From Sepiola atlantica (lineage: Eukaryota > Mollusca > Cephalopoda > Sepiida > Sepiolidae): DNA of 64,000 nucleotides. Under the pieces are notes generated by a model. It had not been told where the DNA came from and did no database searches. It worked only from the letters and a program-made list of their open reading frames with translations. Below, in pieces: positions 19,323 through 29,448 of the stretch (position 1 is the first letter of the stretch; every line of letters begins with the position of its first letter). The stretch spans positions 61,395,772-61,459,771 of the forward strand of contig OY744525.1 in the NCBI GenBank assembly GCA_963556195.1, written 5' to 3'. Position numbers and translations under genes: made by a program.

Positions 19323-19571
19323 TACAGGTTGTTCATAAAGTCCCTTTACAATTAAAAAAAAAAAAATTATTATGAAGAAAGTTGAGGAGATATCTTGACC
19401 AGATTTTGTTTGTTGTTTATTGATGTTTTTATCATCAATAAGATTTTGTATTTCATATTCTTTTTTAATGGAAGAACAACTGCTAAGTGAACCCCTATAA
19501 AATGGCTACTCCTCAAGAGAAAGAACAAAAAAAAAAACATGTTTTAATTTAAATTGTAAAGAGACTCTGTA
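19323..19571. mobile_element. Tc1/mariner-type MITE
   Basis: TA-CAGGTTGTTCATAAAGTCC and ...TTTACAATT at the left end face AATTGTAAAGAGACTCTG-TA at the right end. The right end lacks part of the inverted repeat. The start resembles the 60867-61247 element (CAGGGTTATTCATAAGTC). A TA target duplication is consistent with mariner-type insertion. No transposase remains. Confidence 0.65.
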
Positions 19572-19907
19572 TAATGAGATTTTTTTTAAAGGGAGATATA
19601 GTTTGTGTGAGATAGCTATATTGAAGAAGTTGATGATCAAGGAATAGGAATTACATGTAAACAGCCTGAAAAACTTAATGGTTAAAAAAAATTACATGTC
19701 CTCCCTTAACCCTATCACTAACCCTAAGCCCGAGTGGCAATACGCAAAAATAGGCCCCCACCCCAGCATAACCACCCACAATTGATTTCTAAGAAATTAA
19801 TAAAATGTCCAAGATTTAAATAAAAACAAAACTCGGTTATATGTCCTTAAATACACTATCTGGTCCGGAAGTAGTGATTATTTTACATAAAATTTATATG
19901 CTAAATT

Positions 19908-20082
19908 GATCCCCCACTCTTCTTCTTCTTCTCTTTCTTCCTTGCGTAGTCTCGAATCAAGGTCTACATGTGTTATTTTGTCCTTCCATTTCCTTATGTT
20001 GTGTGGCCGATCATGGTGCACACCGGTGATTTTCAAGTTCTGTCGAAGCGTGTCGAACCAACACTGTTTTGATCCCCCACTC
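19908..20082 (-). mobile_element. 5'-truncated LINE insertion with perfect 12-bp target-site duplication
   Basis: GATCCCCCACTC occurs at 19908-19919 and again at 20071-20082, directly flanking a 151-bp insert. On the minus strand the insert encodes QCWFDTLRQNLKITGVHH, DRPHNIRKWKDKI and DLDSRL (usual KKCWFDTLREDLKITGV... tail of a LINE ORF). It ends in a GAAGAAGAAGAA tail next to the duplication. Orientation, truncation, simple tail and target duplication together are the full signature of target-primed reverse transcription, and indicate a comparatively recent event. Confidence 0.93.
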
Positions 20083-20132
20083 TAAATACTGAAAAATTTG
20101 TTTTGTTTTTCATACTGTTTACATGTAATTAC

Positions 20133-20173
20133 TAAAAAAAGTAGAATCTTATTTGAGGGGGGGGGGGGTGTAA
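20133..20173. repeat. AAAGTAGAATCTTATT + G-run repeat
   Basis: Nearly identical to 46-82 at the window start. Confidence 0.7.
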
Positions 20174-20409
20174 ACTAGCATATATGTGTAAAGATTAAAT
20201 AATTTTCTTTCTCTCTCAATTCACTTTTTTTTTCATTCTTTTATTGCATTTAAAGGATAATATCAAATAATCCTGTGCTTGGAAAGTAATCGTTATTGTT
20301 ATAGTAAACAAATACATGCTAACTGAATAGAGTAGTTTTTTTTTTATTATTTAAATATGTATTCAAATTTGACTTGAATGTGATTTAATTTTATTTTTTA
20401 CTCATATGT
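20174..20409. other. No feature recognised
   Basis: AT-rich spacer with T-runs. Confidence 0.35.
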
Positions 20410-20691
20410 GCTAAAAAGAAAACAGGCGAAATTGTGCAAAAACCTGATGTCCTAATAAGGATGAACCGTCTTCGCTGGTTCGGACATGTTGAAAGAAGCA
20501 ATGGGTATATTAGCACATGCAGATACCTAAGGCTGGACAGCAAAAAGAAAGCTGGGTGCCCTAGGAAGACATGGAAAGAAACCATCAGGCAAAACCGTAA
20601 AAAGTGGCAAATGAACAGAGTCAATCTCTACGATCGTGATCACTGGAGACTTAGCATAAAGACAGCCAGACAACATCGAACCTCTTGTTAA
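20410..20691 (+). pseudogene. LINE 3' ORF remnant (same family as 3.95-4.39 kb)
   Basis: The 85-codon frame reads NRLRWFGHVERSNGYISTCR, a K-rich GCPRKTWKETIRQNR stretch, and DRDHWRLSIKTAR. It is the extreme C-terminus of a non-LTR retrotransposon ORF and is cleaner than the copy at 4 kb (canonical RLRWFGHVER retained). Upstream RT motifs are absent, so it is 5'-truncated. The ORF stop is followed by GTGAGTGAGTGGGAGTG and then (AT)n. Confidence 0.88.
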
Positions 20692-20735
20692 AGCGAAAAT
20701 AGACGATAAACCTGGATAGTGAGTGAGTGGGAGTG

Positions 20736-20737
<2 letters not shown>

Positions 20738-20777
<40 letters not shown>
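20738..20777. repeat. (AT)n microsatellite
   Basis: About 19 units directly after the LINE 3' end. Confidence 0.95.
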
Positions 20778-20779
<2 letters not shown>

Positions 20780-20982
20780 CACAATTTATAATCATAATTT
20801 ATAAATATTATTATAAGCCCCCTTTACTAAAGGCTGGGCACTCTGAGTGAGTTTAATAACAAGCAGTACTAATAGCTTCATGCAAGATGTTGTTGTAAGA
20901 TCAGTTTCACTGCTCGTGTAAAAATACCCGCCGACTTGGTATTTACAAAGTTAAATTCCTCCTTAATTATTAGCTAATTCAC
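20778..20982. other. No feature recognised
   Basis: ATAATCACAATTTATAATCA type AT-rich words, then unassigned sequence. Confidence 0.35.
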
Positions 20983-21095
20983 GGTGGCCAACGGGGGAAC
21001 GCTCTTGACTGTGAATCAGTGCGATTGTGATCGGAGTTCGAGCCCGCGGACCGCTGGGAATTAACTTCCTGTATCGATGTCTGTAGGTAATAAGT
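20983..21095 (+). mobile_element. tRNA-derived SINE, plus orientation
   Basis: GGTGGCCAACGGGGGAACGC is A-box-like and GGAGTTCGAGCCCGCGG contains a B box at 21033-21044. The spacing fits a tRNA head. A short tail with TGTAGGTAATAAG follows. It forms a head-to-tail-inverted pair with the next SINE. Confidence 0.75.
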
Positions 21096-21171
21096 AATTA
21101 ATATTTATTTATAAATATTATATATATATATAATAATATTAATTTTAAATAAATAATATTAAATTATTTTT

Positions 21172-21308
21172 ACCTACACACGCTAGCGTTTCAAGCTTTC
21201 GTTCTCATCAGTGTAGGGATGCTAATCTCAGACGGTCACACGGTTCGAACCCCTGCCACAGAATCAACCTAGACTCCGTAAGCAAGCACTGTAACCATTA
21301 GGCCACAT
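21172..21308 (-). mobile_element. tRNA-derived SINE, minus orientation
   Basis: On the minus strand TGTGGCCTAATGGTTACAGT gives a good A box and GGCAGGGGTTCGAACCGTG a canonical B box. CTACACTGATGAGAACGAAA follows, the conserved central word also present at 10.05 kb. It ends GCTAGCGTGTGTAGG. One of the clearest SINEs in the window. Confidence 0.85.
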
Positions 21309-21433
21309 TCAAGAAGGGAATTTAAGTTCTATTTATGCGAAGGGCGGCATATCTAGAAAGACTGACTAAAGATTCTACGACCGTTGTCAGAATATGCCTT
21401 GTAGCTACACGTCAGTCTATTTTTAACATCCCC

Positions 21434-21876
21434 ATATGTCTAGGGAAATAACTAATTTTCAAAGGCAATATGTCTAGGGAAATAAAAAAATTTCAAAGGC
21501 AATATGTCTAGGGAAATACCAAATTTTCAAAGGCAATATGTCTAGGGAAATACCAAATTTTCAAAGGCAATATGTCTAGGGAAATACCAAATTTTCAAAG
21601 GCAATATATCTAGGGAAATAACGAATTTTCAAAGGCAATATGTCTAGGGAAATACCAAATTTTCAAAGGTAATATGTCTAGGGAAATAACGAATTTTCAA
21701 AGGCAATATGTATAGGGAAATACCAAATTTTCAAAGGCAATATGTATAGGGAAATACCAAATTTTCAAAGGCAATATGTATAGGGAAATACCAAATTTTC
21801 AAAGGCAATATGTCTACGGAAATACCGAATTTTCAAAGGCAATATGTCTAGGGAAATAGCGAATTTTCAAAGGCAA
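21434..21876. repeat. 34-bp minisatellite, 13 copies
   Basis: The unit is AATATGTCTAGGGAAATACC followed by AAATTTTCAAAGGC. Variants: ATGTATAGGG in a block of three adjacent units, AACGAATTTTC in several. Homogeneous sub-blocks show local unit duplication. GGGAAATAAC in the unit resembles the foldback end word AAGGGAAATAACTC. Confidence 0.96.
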
Positions 21877-21949
21877 TAAATGTACCAACAAGCACTGAAT
21901 TCTTTAGTTACTTTGGTCTTATTTTGTATTTTGTGAACGAATATTAAGG

Positions 21950-22435
21950 ATTAAAAAAATGCAATAAAATGACAGAAAATACAGAAATAAAATATATTAA
22001 ACGAAAAGGAAAAGAAAATATATAAAAGCGAAAATCAAAAATGGAAGAAAGTAAAATATAAAAATAAAGGGAAAAAGTTAAAAAAAAAGAAAGATATGAT
22101 ATGAGGAAAGATATCAAATAAATTAAAAAATAAGATAGAAGATGGTAATAGAAACTATTTAAAAAATGGAAGAAAGTGAGATATAAAAAAGGGATAAAAA
22201 GATATAAAATGGAAGAAAGAACAATAAAAAAAAAATGGAAAATAAGTTGACAAAAACGAATGATATGCAATGGAATAAAGATGAAATAACTGGAAAAGAA
22301 AATAGATGAAAACGTATAAAATGTGAAAAGATATGAGATAGGAAAAGAAAAGATATATGAGATGGGAAAAGAAAAGATATATGACATGAAAAAACATTGG
22401 ATAAAAATTGAACAAAGAAAAATACAAGAATCGAT
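21950..22435. repeat. Purine-rich degenerate repeat block 1
   Basis: Almost no C on the plus strand. It is built from variants of GATATGAGATGGAAAAGAAA. The long minus-strand frames (up to 147 codons of Phe/Ile/Tyr/Ser) are low-complexity artefacts. Related blocks are at 23690-23930, 27720-27890 and 29295-29350. Confidence 0.8.
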
Positions 22436-22440
22436 TAGTT

Positions 22441-22930
22441 GTTTGGTTGTTTTTGTTTTACGGCATATCGACCTTTTTCAGGTCATTTAATGCCAAATCC
22501 GGTCATTTTGGTGAAGGTTTTTATGCTTCAAGTTCTTTATATGTTTAAGTATTCATTCATGGTGTTTGGTTGAGTGAAAGGGGGGAGAAAGAGGAGAGAG
22601 GGAAGAAATGGGGAGGGAGGGAAATTGTTGTTTTTTGTTTTGGATTTTGCAGAACATGATTGAGTTTTGCAAAGGAAAAAAAACAATAAAACATCAATGT
22701 TTGGTGCATTTTGAGTCAGGAAGTCAATAACTTCAGACAGCCTGATTTTGTAGCACCAGTAGGTTTATTTGACCCATAGATGGGGCCCTTACAGGTACTA
22801 TCACTGCAGGCCAGAGTGGACCTGGGAGCAATGGCAACTAAGGGGTAACTCCACATTCCCCACAGCTCCAAAATAGAGGCCTCACCACTAGGTGTCTTTT
22901 AAGGTCATACCCAGGACCTGCAAGAATCGA
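22441..22930 (+). repeat. Dispersed repeat R1, copy 4 (most extended)
   Basis: The head is CGGCATATCGACCTTTTTCA then GGTCATTTAATGCC; the inner pair is GACCT with AGGTC rather than AACCC with GGGTT. GGTTTTTATGCTTCAAG, a GGGGGAGAAAGAGGAGAG block, TTTGCAGAACATGATTGAG, CAGACAGCCTGATTTTGTAG, CAGAGTGGACCTGGGAG and GGCCTCACCACTAGG follow. The last word is the single-copy ancestor of the 27-bp minisatellite. Confidence 0.88.
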
Positions 22931-23009
22931 AGAACAGAAATTGGTGCTTCTCCAGTGTTACACCTTAATAGAATATGTCTGTTGGATAGAAAATAGCAAG
23001 AAACCATCA

Positions 23010-23250
23010 ATCCGCTGTGTTGATACCTCATTGTAATACAGCTTCCTATTCCAGTAGCTTCTTTCCAAGAACTGCAGGATTGTGGAACTCTCTTCTTGCT
23101 GACTGTTTTCCTCCTACCTATAACCTTGGTCTTTTCAAGACTAAGACCAATAGGCGTCTTCTGTCTTTACGATAATCATCTTTCATTCTTGTTAGCTCCT
23201 TACATCAAGTGGCTTCATGCCTTGTCTGGAACGATTTCCATACAATAATT
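23010..23250 (+). pseudogene. LINE 3' tail (same family as 36.5-37.1 kb)
   Basis: Frames read SFFPRTAGLWNSLLADCFP and LGLFKTKTNRRLLSLR-stop, matching SFFPRTAGLWNSLSADYFP and LGLFKTKANRHLLSLR of the 36.5-kb copy. The 3' UTR word CAAGTGGCTTCATGCCTTGT follows and also recurs there. About 240 bp survive, 5'-truncated. Confidence 0.9.
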
Positions 23251-23266
23251 TTTTTTAAATGTTTAT

Positions 23267-23629
23267 GATGTACTTACTTGTCAGGGAAAATAAATACCAT
23301 TCACTAAAATTTACATAAATTCATCCAATAGTTTTGTTTTTATAAAATAGATTCAATTTTTATTCGGAATTTCGCTGCCATTGTCAGCATCATTATGAAA
23401 GTAAAAGGAGATAATTCAAACTTTTGGGAGAGAAATCACTTAAAATGAGATGTAAAATGGGGTCAAAAGTAAAACAAGGAATTATCTTCCTTGAATATCA
23501 TGATAATGGCGACGATTTTCCGCATACTACTAAAAGGTTGAATTTATTTTATGAAAACAAAACTACTGAATGAATTTACATAATTTTTGGTGAACAGTAT
23601 TTATTTTCCCTCACAAGTAAGTACATCAT
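23267..23629. mobile_element. Foldback element, ~150-bp arms
   Basis: Outer ends TGATGTACTTACTTGTCAGG and CTCACAAGTAAGTACATCA are mirror images. Pairing continues inward through GGAAAATAAATACC and ATGTAAATTCATTC-type sequence to GGAGATAATTC / GGAATTATCTTCC. It shares end style (GTACATCA) and a central TGGCG word with the 18.75-kb element, so they may be one family. Confidence 0.85.
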
Positions 23630-23689
23630 AAAGGTTTCTTGCTATTTTCTGTCTAACAGCCATATTCCATCTAGATGTAAGATTGGAGA

Positions 23690-23930
23690 AATTAAATAAA
23701 AAGTAGAACAAAAGGATATGAAATGGAAAACGATATGAGATGGAAAAACAAGATATTAGATGGAAGAAAAAATATGATACAATATATTACAAAAAGCGGA
23801 AGAAACAAGTGAAATGGAAAAATATATGGAATAGAAAAACAAAAGATATTAAATAGAAATGAAGTATAAAATTTTAAAAATATATATTAAATGGAAGAAA
23901 GAAAGATTTTTTTTAAATGCAACGGAAATG
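23690..23930. repeat. Purine-rich degenerate repeat block 2
   Basis: Variants of GATATGAGATGGAAAAACA; same type as 21950-22435. Confidence 0.75.
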
Positions 23931-23979
23931 ATGTACTCGATGTACAAGATATACAATGAAAAAAGATATATACAAATTG

Positions 23980-24345
23980 AAAAAGGTCTCACACTGTCTA
24001 CAAAGCATCAGCCCCTGTCCCACCGCCGCAATGTTGCATTCCTGTGCTTGTTACACAAGTACTTCAATGGAATGTGCTCCGACGAACTTACTGAACTTGT
24101 GACCCCCCATCAACATAAATACCACCGACCAACCCGACAGTCAGCAAAAGTCACTTCACTGTAGAGGTCCCCAGATGCTAGAAAGCTTTCTACTCGAATA
24201 GCTTTTTGCCTGGAACTGCTTATCTTTTTGATACCCTCCCTTCCCCCTGTTTCTGTACCAACATGCAGAAATTTAAATGTAATGTCAACAAACATCTCAT
24301 GCACAACTCCCCACTAATTCACAGTAGCCCCTAATGTGCCTTGTC
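23980..24345 (+). pseudogene. LINE 3' ORF remnant
   Basis: One frame gives LSTKHQPLSHRRNVAFLCLL then HKYFNGMCSDELTELVTPHQ, HKYHRPTRQSAK. After a shift another frame gives LELLIFLIPSLPPVSVPTCR and NLNVMSTNI. The same two blocks appear in the 33.0-33.7 kb copy (minus) and, tail only, at 37.44-37.65 kb. Its ORF is broken and the upstream RT domain is missing. Confidence 0.88.
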
Positions 24346-24483
24346 TGTGGTGAATATAAGTAATTAACTAAAATAAAAAGAATAATTATATTATATGGAA
24401 ATATGCATCCAGTTAAGAAATTAAATGAAAAATCTAATTTAAAATAGTACATATAACTAGTTGTCCTGTCAAGATGTCAAAAC

Positions 24484-25020
24484 TTGGGGGATGAGAATAT
24501 TTCGAAGAAAACAATTAAAAAATTTTTTGATAGTTTTTCATCTTATATAAATAGAGATTCTGTCGTCTGTCCATCTGTCACAATTTTTGTAAACATAAGA
24601 AATGCATTGCAGAATTTGTCTCATTTCGAAATATCACAGATCTTAACAACTTTTAGAAATGGAAAATATTACATTAATAGTAAATAATAAATTCCCAACA
24701 AATAAAGCGGAGATAACATGACCGGAAATCGAAACCTTGATATCTCCAGTCTAAGGTTCTACTAACCGACCTATTTGGACTTTCTTATAAAATAGAGCTT
24801 AAAACATTACCTTTACAAAATAATTATAGCTTTGACATGACGTCATATATTTATGATTTACGTCATGTTTCAAAACATGAATTCAAACATAAGCGATAAT
24901 AAAAAAATAAATGAATGGGTAAAAATTACTAATAGCATCGGAAATTATTTTAATAGTCTAAAACAATTTATTTTGCTTTAACTACGTATTGCCATTGAAA
25001 ACAATTTAATATACTAGAAT
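24484..25020. mobile_element. Dispersed repeat R7, copy 1
   Basis: Aligns over ~480 bp with 60393-60838 in the same orientation: CAACAAATAAAGCGGA, TAGCTTTGACATGACGTCAT and AAACATGAATTCAAACATAA are near-identical. On the minus strand TAGGTCGGTTAGTAGAACC and AGGTTTCGATTTCC resemble tRNA A and B boxes; the 60-kb copy lacks the A-box part. ATGACGTCAT...ATGATTTACGTCAT can fold and holds the palindrome TGACGTCA. The ends ACTAG suggest a Helitron or SINE-containing composite; the class is unresolved. Confidence 0.8.
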
Positions 25021-26175
25021 AAAAACGTAGAAAGAGAAGTGTTATTCTTAACCCTTGACTTTCCACAAAATTATTAAAAGATATGACCTTCCTCTCATTT
25101 ACAAGTCCACTTCTACCCTGCGGTTGAACTGATAATAAATTTCTGAAACATATGTACACAAGGATAAATATCGTCGGTATTAATTTTTTGGAGCATGATT
25201 AGAAAATATTAATTATGTCATAAATTTTGCATTCTATTGAGTTATAATACATGAGCTCTGTTGGACTTTAAGTCTTAACTATTGAGCTAAATTTCTCCTG
25301 CAGTATTTACTTGTATCAAATATTTCATTTTTTTATATAAAATAAAAAATCTGTGTTATTTGTCTCCTTGTGATACAACTAAAGTTATAGTTATTGAACT
25401 TGACTTTTCTTTAAAACTATATATACTTCCATCCCGTCACACAAAAGTTAGCGAGTAAAATATGCATTTTCTATCCCCCGAATGTAACCATTTGAAGTGG
25501 TGTGAGGAAGCAAATAGCAAGTCAGACAATCATCTCAAATTTACTCCGCCGCCTGAAATGAATTCAGAACAAAATCCTCCACTCTATAATAGAAAGTCAG
25601 CAGTAGGTGTATTTTTTCTTTAGGTCATCAGAAATGATAATAATTTATATATGAACAATTGAATTATTGATATAAGTCTATGATTTTATATAAATATTTT
25701 AGTAATATATCTAGATAAATTGTGAGTGAAAACACTGGCGGAGCATAATTATTTTGTTGTCATTTTTGTTGGAGCGTGTACATCAGTTACAAAATAATTT
25801 GTCTTAACCAAACGCGAGGTAAATCAATTTATTTTAGCAATTCTGGTCCACCGTACTTGAAAAAAATCAACTGTCTACAACATTAAAAAAGTATATTATT
25901 CTCTTAAAACATAAAACATATAAAAGGAGTTGGTCGCATCTTCTTTAAATACTCTTAAAATATGTTTCAATTCTAAACAACTAATTCAGATTTTCGATAA
26001 ATGTAATTTCAATGTTACAAGTTGTTTATCGTATTGATTTTTTCCAAACAGGGAGCTTCATAATATTTAAATCTTTTGAATTAAAAACTTTCTTAACTTT
26101 TTAAACAAAAACATTTTTTCGCTTATGCAAATAATTACACATTTCCCAAAACATTTTTGATATAAACTTAACCTT

Positions 26176-26177
<2 letters not shown>
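25021..26177. other. No gene or repeat recognised
   Basis: About 1.15 kb of AT-rich sequence. TAGAAAGTCAGCAGTAGGTG and other words occur once only. No frame with a recognisable protein. Confidence 0.4.

Positions 26178-26233
<56 letters not shown>
26178..26233. repeat. (AT)n microsatellite, left of a foldback
   Basis: About 28 units; the foldback arm starts within its last bases. Confidence 0.95.
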
Positions 26234-26235
<2 letters not shown>

Positions 26236-26550
26236 CATAAAATATAATAACACGAAATCACATAATTGTCGATGCAATAATTTATTTCAACCGTGCGGTT
26301 TTTTCAAGCATCACTCAGACAATTACATTTTTGAGACTGATAGAAAATTGAATTTCCCTACGACAATTTAAACACAACTAGAGAGAGTGGTGGTAGCAAG
26401 CAATTTGATACATCTTTTATAGAGAGGGGGAAATTTAAAACTTATATTTAACTATGTAATTGTCTGAGTGATGCTTGAAAAAACCGCACGGTTGAAATAA
26501 ATTATTGCATCGACAATTATGTGATTTCGTGTTATTATATTTTATGTTAT
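26232..26550. mobile_element. Foldback element with near-perfect 97-bp arms
   Basis: The left arm 26232-26328 (ATAACATAAAATATAATAAC ... CGTGCGGTTTTTTCAAGCAT) is mirrored by 26454-26550 with no mismatch that I can find. The 125-bp centre contains TAGAGAGAGTGGTGGTAGC. CCTGAGTG-type words (TGTCTGAGTGATGCTTG) near the arm tip resemble SINE central regions. The near identity of the arms implies a young insertion or gene conversion. Confidence 0.93.
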
Positions 26551-26616
26551 TCTTGCTCTGTTTACTACATTGAGCTCTCATACCCAGATTTCCTCCTGGA
26601 ATTATCCCATTATAAC

Positions 26617-26620
<4 letters not shown>

Positions 26621-26654
<34 letters not shown>
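26621..26654. repeat. (AT)n microsatellite
   Basis: About 17 units, bordering a Helitron-type end. Confidence 0.95.
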
Positions 26655-26657
<3 letters not shown>

Positions 26658-26682
26658 TTATATCTACCCGGCATTGCCTGGG
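26654..26682 (-). mobile_element. Helitron-type 3' end
   Basis: The minus strand reads CCCAGGCAATGCCGGG, a stem-loop, then TAGATATAA and CTAA followed by T. That is the hairpin plus CTRR-T arrangement of Helitron 3' ends. The element body would extend to the right (26690-27000), where no Rep/helicase coding is visible. Confidence 0.6.
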
Positions 26683-26997
26683 ATGCAGTGTTGTCATTTT
26701 AGTTTTTAACTTGTATTTGTTTGCATTTTATTATACTTAAGGTAGACAACTCCTATATTCTTTAATTTAAAATTAGTTATCCGTATACTAATTTTTAGTT
26801 TTAGGTGATTATTTAAAAATGTCTCATATTAGCAGTCGTTTGGACTGAACTAAGTAAATTTTAAATAAATTCAAACTAAGTATTGCCATTACATTAACAC
26901 GGTACAACAATAACAAATGAAAATTGGTTAATCGGAAACAAAGTTTGATTTCTCAGCTAAAAATGCCATGAGTCTGATTTTAAGAAACCGACAATTT

Positions 26998-27137
<140 letters not shown>

Positions 27138-27719
27138 GTGTGTGCATGATATTAGCCTTTGATAAAATAAAAACAGGACACAGATAAACGGCAATTTACT
27201 GCTTTGTTCATTAGTTTATATCTAGCATTTGCTTGGGCATTTATAAGCAATATAATATTAATATATTGTTTTTATTTCTTTTTTCCATTGGGGAGTGATC
27301 ATTTTCAGAGGGCTGCCCTATTTCTGTGGTCAGACCGGAAAAGAGGAAATAAACTTTTTAGTCACGCTTTTTTATATTCTAAACTACATGATTGGCCTTT
27401 GAGAAAATAAAATCAACCAATGATTGATCTCTCCATCGTCACGTGATCAGGGACTCCACGCATTATGGACTTCGAAAATAGGATTTGACAAGAAATTTTG
27501 GCTCAGTTTTTTTAATCAAATTAGAGACAACAGTCAATATAATTTAGATTTTTATTCATTTTGTTGGATTGAGATTTGCTCTGAAATTGGCAAAATGCAC
27601 TCAGTGTGGATAAAAAATACTTCAGAAAAAATGTCCATTACTCTATATTTATAATTTGAAAAATAAAAAGGAAAAAAATAACCAAATACCCAGCAATACT
27701 TTTTGCTAGCAAATAAAAT
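27138..27719. other. No gene recognised
   Basis: Two overlapping 68- and 76-codon frames (27204-27410, 27424-27654) have no known motif. Confidence 0.35.
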
Positions 27720-27890
27720 GGACAAATGAAATGCATCAAATGTTAAATAAAAAGGATATATTATGAATAAAGGAGAAATATATATAGAATGGACGACAGA
27801 AAGATATCAACCGAAAGATAAAAAAAGATACACAATTACAGACGAAGAAAATATATAAAATGGACAAAAGAAAGATATCAATCCGACAAG
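27720..27890. repeat. Purine-rich degenerate repeat block 3
   Basis: AATGGACGACAGAAAGATAT, AATGGACAAAAGAAAGATAT and similar. A short further block lies at 29295-29350. Confidence 0.65.
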
Positions 27891-28499
27891 CATTTCCGCA
27901 TGAAAATCATATTTTATAGTTATGGGTGGCCCAAATAACACATGTTCTCCATCTCTCCTGAACATTAACTCAATCTAATAATAATAAAGCAGGAGTGACT
28001 TTAGGTGTATAGGCGTAGAATATAAAATATAGTTTTTAATAACTGACACTAAGACAGACGCCAATATATGTGTTGGAAAGAGAAACAGAAAAAAAAAGCA
28101 GTGAGTGTCGAGAAGAAGCCAGCAAGAGAAGAGAACAAAGAGAAAAACTGTGCGGCGAGAAACAAGTGAAAAAGATTAGGATAAGACATTGCAAGAAAAC
28201 GTATATGCCATTATCACTGCTGGTTTAGATATTAGACTGAGTTAGTGGTCAGAAGAGCTGGAAAAAGTACTAAAAAAAAAACTGTGCGAAAAGGAACATG
28301 TGAAAAAGACTAGAATGAAACATTTTAACAGCCACTTTAGTATTATACTGGGCGAGTTAAAAGGAGTGTTGGAGAAATACATATATGCCACTAGAAAAAA
28401 ATGTGACCCGTTCAGTCACACACTGAGCTCGGGTTAAATTGTTTGAATAAGAAAACAGAAAGTTTGCAAAGCCAGTTGAATATAAAAAAAATGAAAGAA
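27891..28499. repeat. Degenerate ~150-bp tandem duplication at 28120-28395
   Basis: AAAAACTGTGCGGCGAGAAA and CAAGTGAAAAAGATTAGGAT are repeated as AAAACTGTGCGAAAAGGAAC and ATGTGAAAAAGACTAGAATG about 150 bp later; ATATGCCA ends both. A third relative starts near 29140 (GCTGATTTAGGTATTATTAG). The rest is unassigned. Confidence 0.55.
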
Positions 28500-28815
28500 A
28501 GAAAATCTAAATTTAGTTTTCCTATTCGTTATATCTCTTTGTCGCTCTCTCTTTCTCTCCAGCTACGGGTTAAATAGTATTAATACATGTGGTGATATTC
28601 CATACTGTTTATATTCAATCTTCTATTTCATAGTTAGTTTTATTACCTTTGACTGTAAATATACAGAAAGAGAGAAAGAGACGGAAGTAAAAGTGATATA
28701 CACTGTATAAAAAAAAGAACAGGGGTCAAAAATATACAGTGAGAAAGGGCGAGAATAATAGACAGACACTTAGCAATAGATGGGTGACTTGGCGAGTAAA
28801 TTGCAAATTACGGCT
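28500..28815 (-). mobile_element. R6 partial copy, inverted
   Basis: The reverse complement carries TAATTAGCCGTAATTTGCAA, CACCCATCTATTGC, CTCGCCCTTTCTCACTG and TATTTAACCCGTAGCTG, aligning with 17440-17740 and 56390-56690. Confidence 0.7.
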
Positions 28816-29448
28816 AATTAGAACAATCAAAATGGATTTTTTAAAAACATAACTCAATCCTAAAACCCAGGAATATTTTGACATGTATTCTGTGGGATTA
28901 CAGTGTCAGTTCTTCCTGTTGCAGCTCATATAATTAACAGCACTCTTCAATCAAAAGGTAGAGTTTATATACCAACGACACTACCTCCTATGCCAATTGA
29001 CTACCAGACCAGCTAGAGCTTTCGAGCTTTAGAAACTCCACAGAGACAATCTGCAAAGGGAAGATAATCCAATTAACAAAGTATATGGAGAAAAAAATGC
29101 TTAGGGAAACAAATGTCGATGAATTCAGCTTTAGTATAATAATAGTCGCTGCTGATTTAGGTATTATTAGACTGAGCTAGTATTCGGGTGAGCCGGAGAA
29201 ACTTATAGAATGATAGGTTATTAGGTCGTTTCATAACTGAACAAGTTTTATTTTCATAAATGCTTGAGGGAAACAGATACATACTGAAAAGAAAGGAGAA
29301 AGAATATAACATGGACAAGAGAAAGATATCAAATCAAAGATAAAAAGATACGGACCTAGTGTATTTTTACCACCTGAATTGTATGCTAACAGTTGAAAGG
29401 AATGAGTTTAACATGACACCGCATATTGCGTCACTAAAATGCCACACC
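28816..29448. other. No gene recognised
   Basis: Unassigned; includes the short purine block at 29295-29350. Confidence 0.35.

Larger units (their letters stand above)
19156..20131. mobile_element. Inverted-repeat element interrupted by two later insertions
   Basis: GATGTAAACAGCCTGAAAAA occurs at 19156 and 19655. Its reverse complement (TTTTTCATACTGTTTACATG) is at 20105-20131. GGGGGGATCAGTTTCACATA at about 19215 mirrors TATGCTAAATTGATCCCCC at 19898-19915. Within it lie a mariner-type MITE (19323-19571) and a LINE insertion (19920-20070). The exact original borders are uncertain. Confidence 0.6.

Noticed and set aside
21944..22427. 147- and 90-codon minus-strand ORFs rich in Phe/Ile/Tyr/Ser
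   Set aside because: Complement of a purine-rich low-complexity repeat that lacks stop codons by composition.
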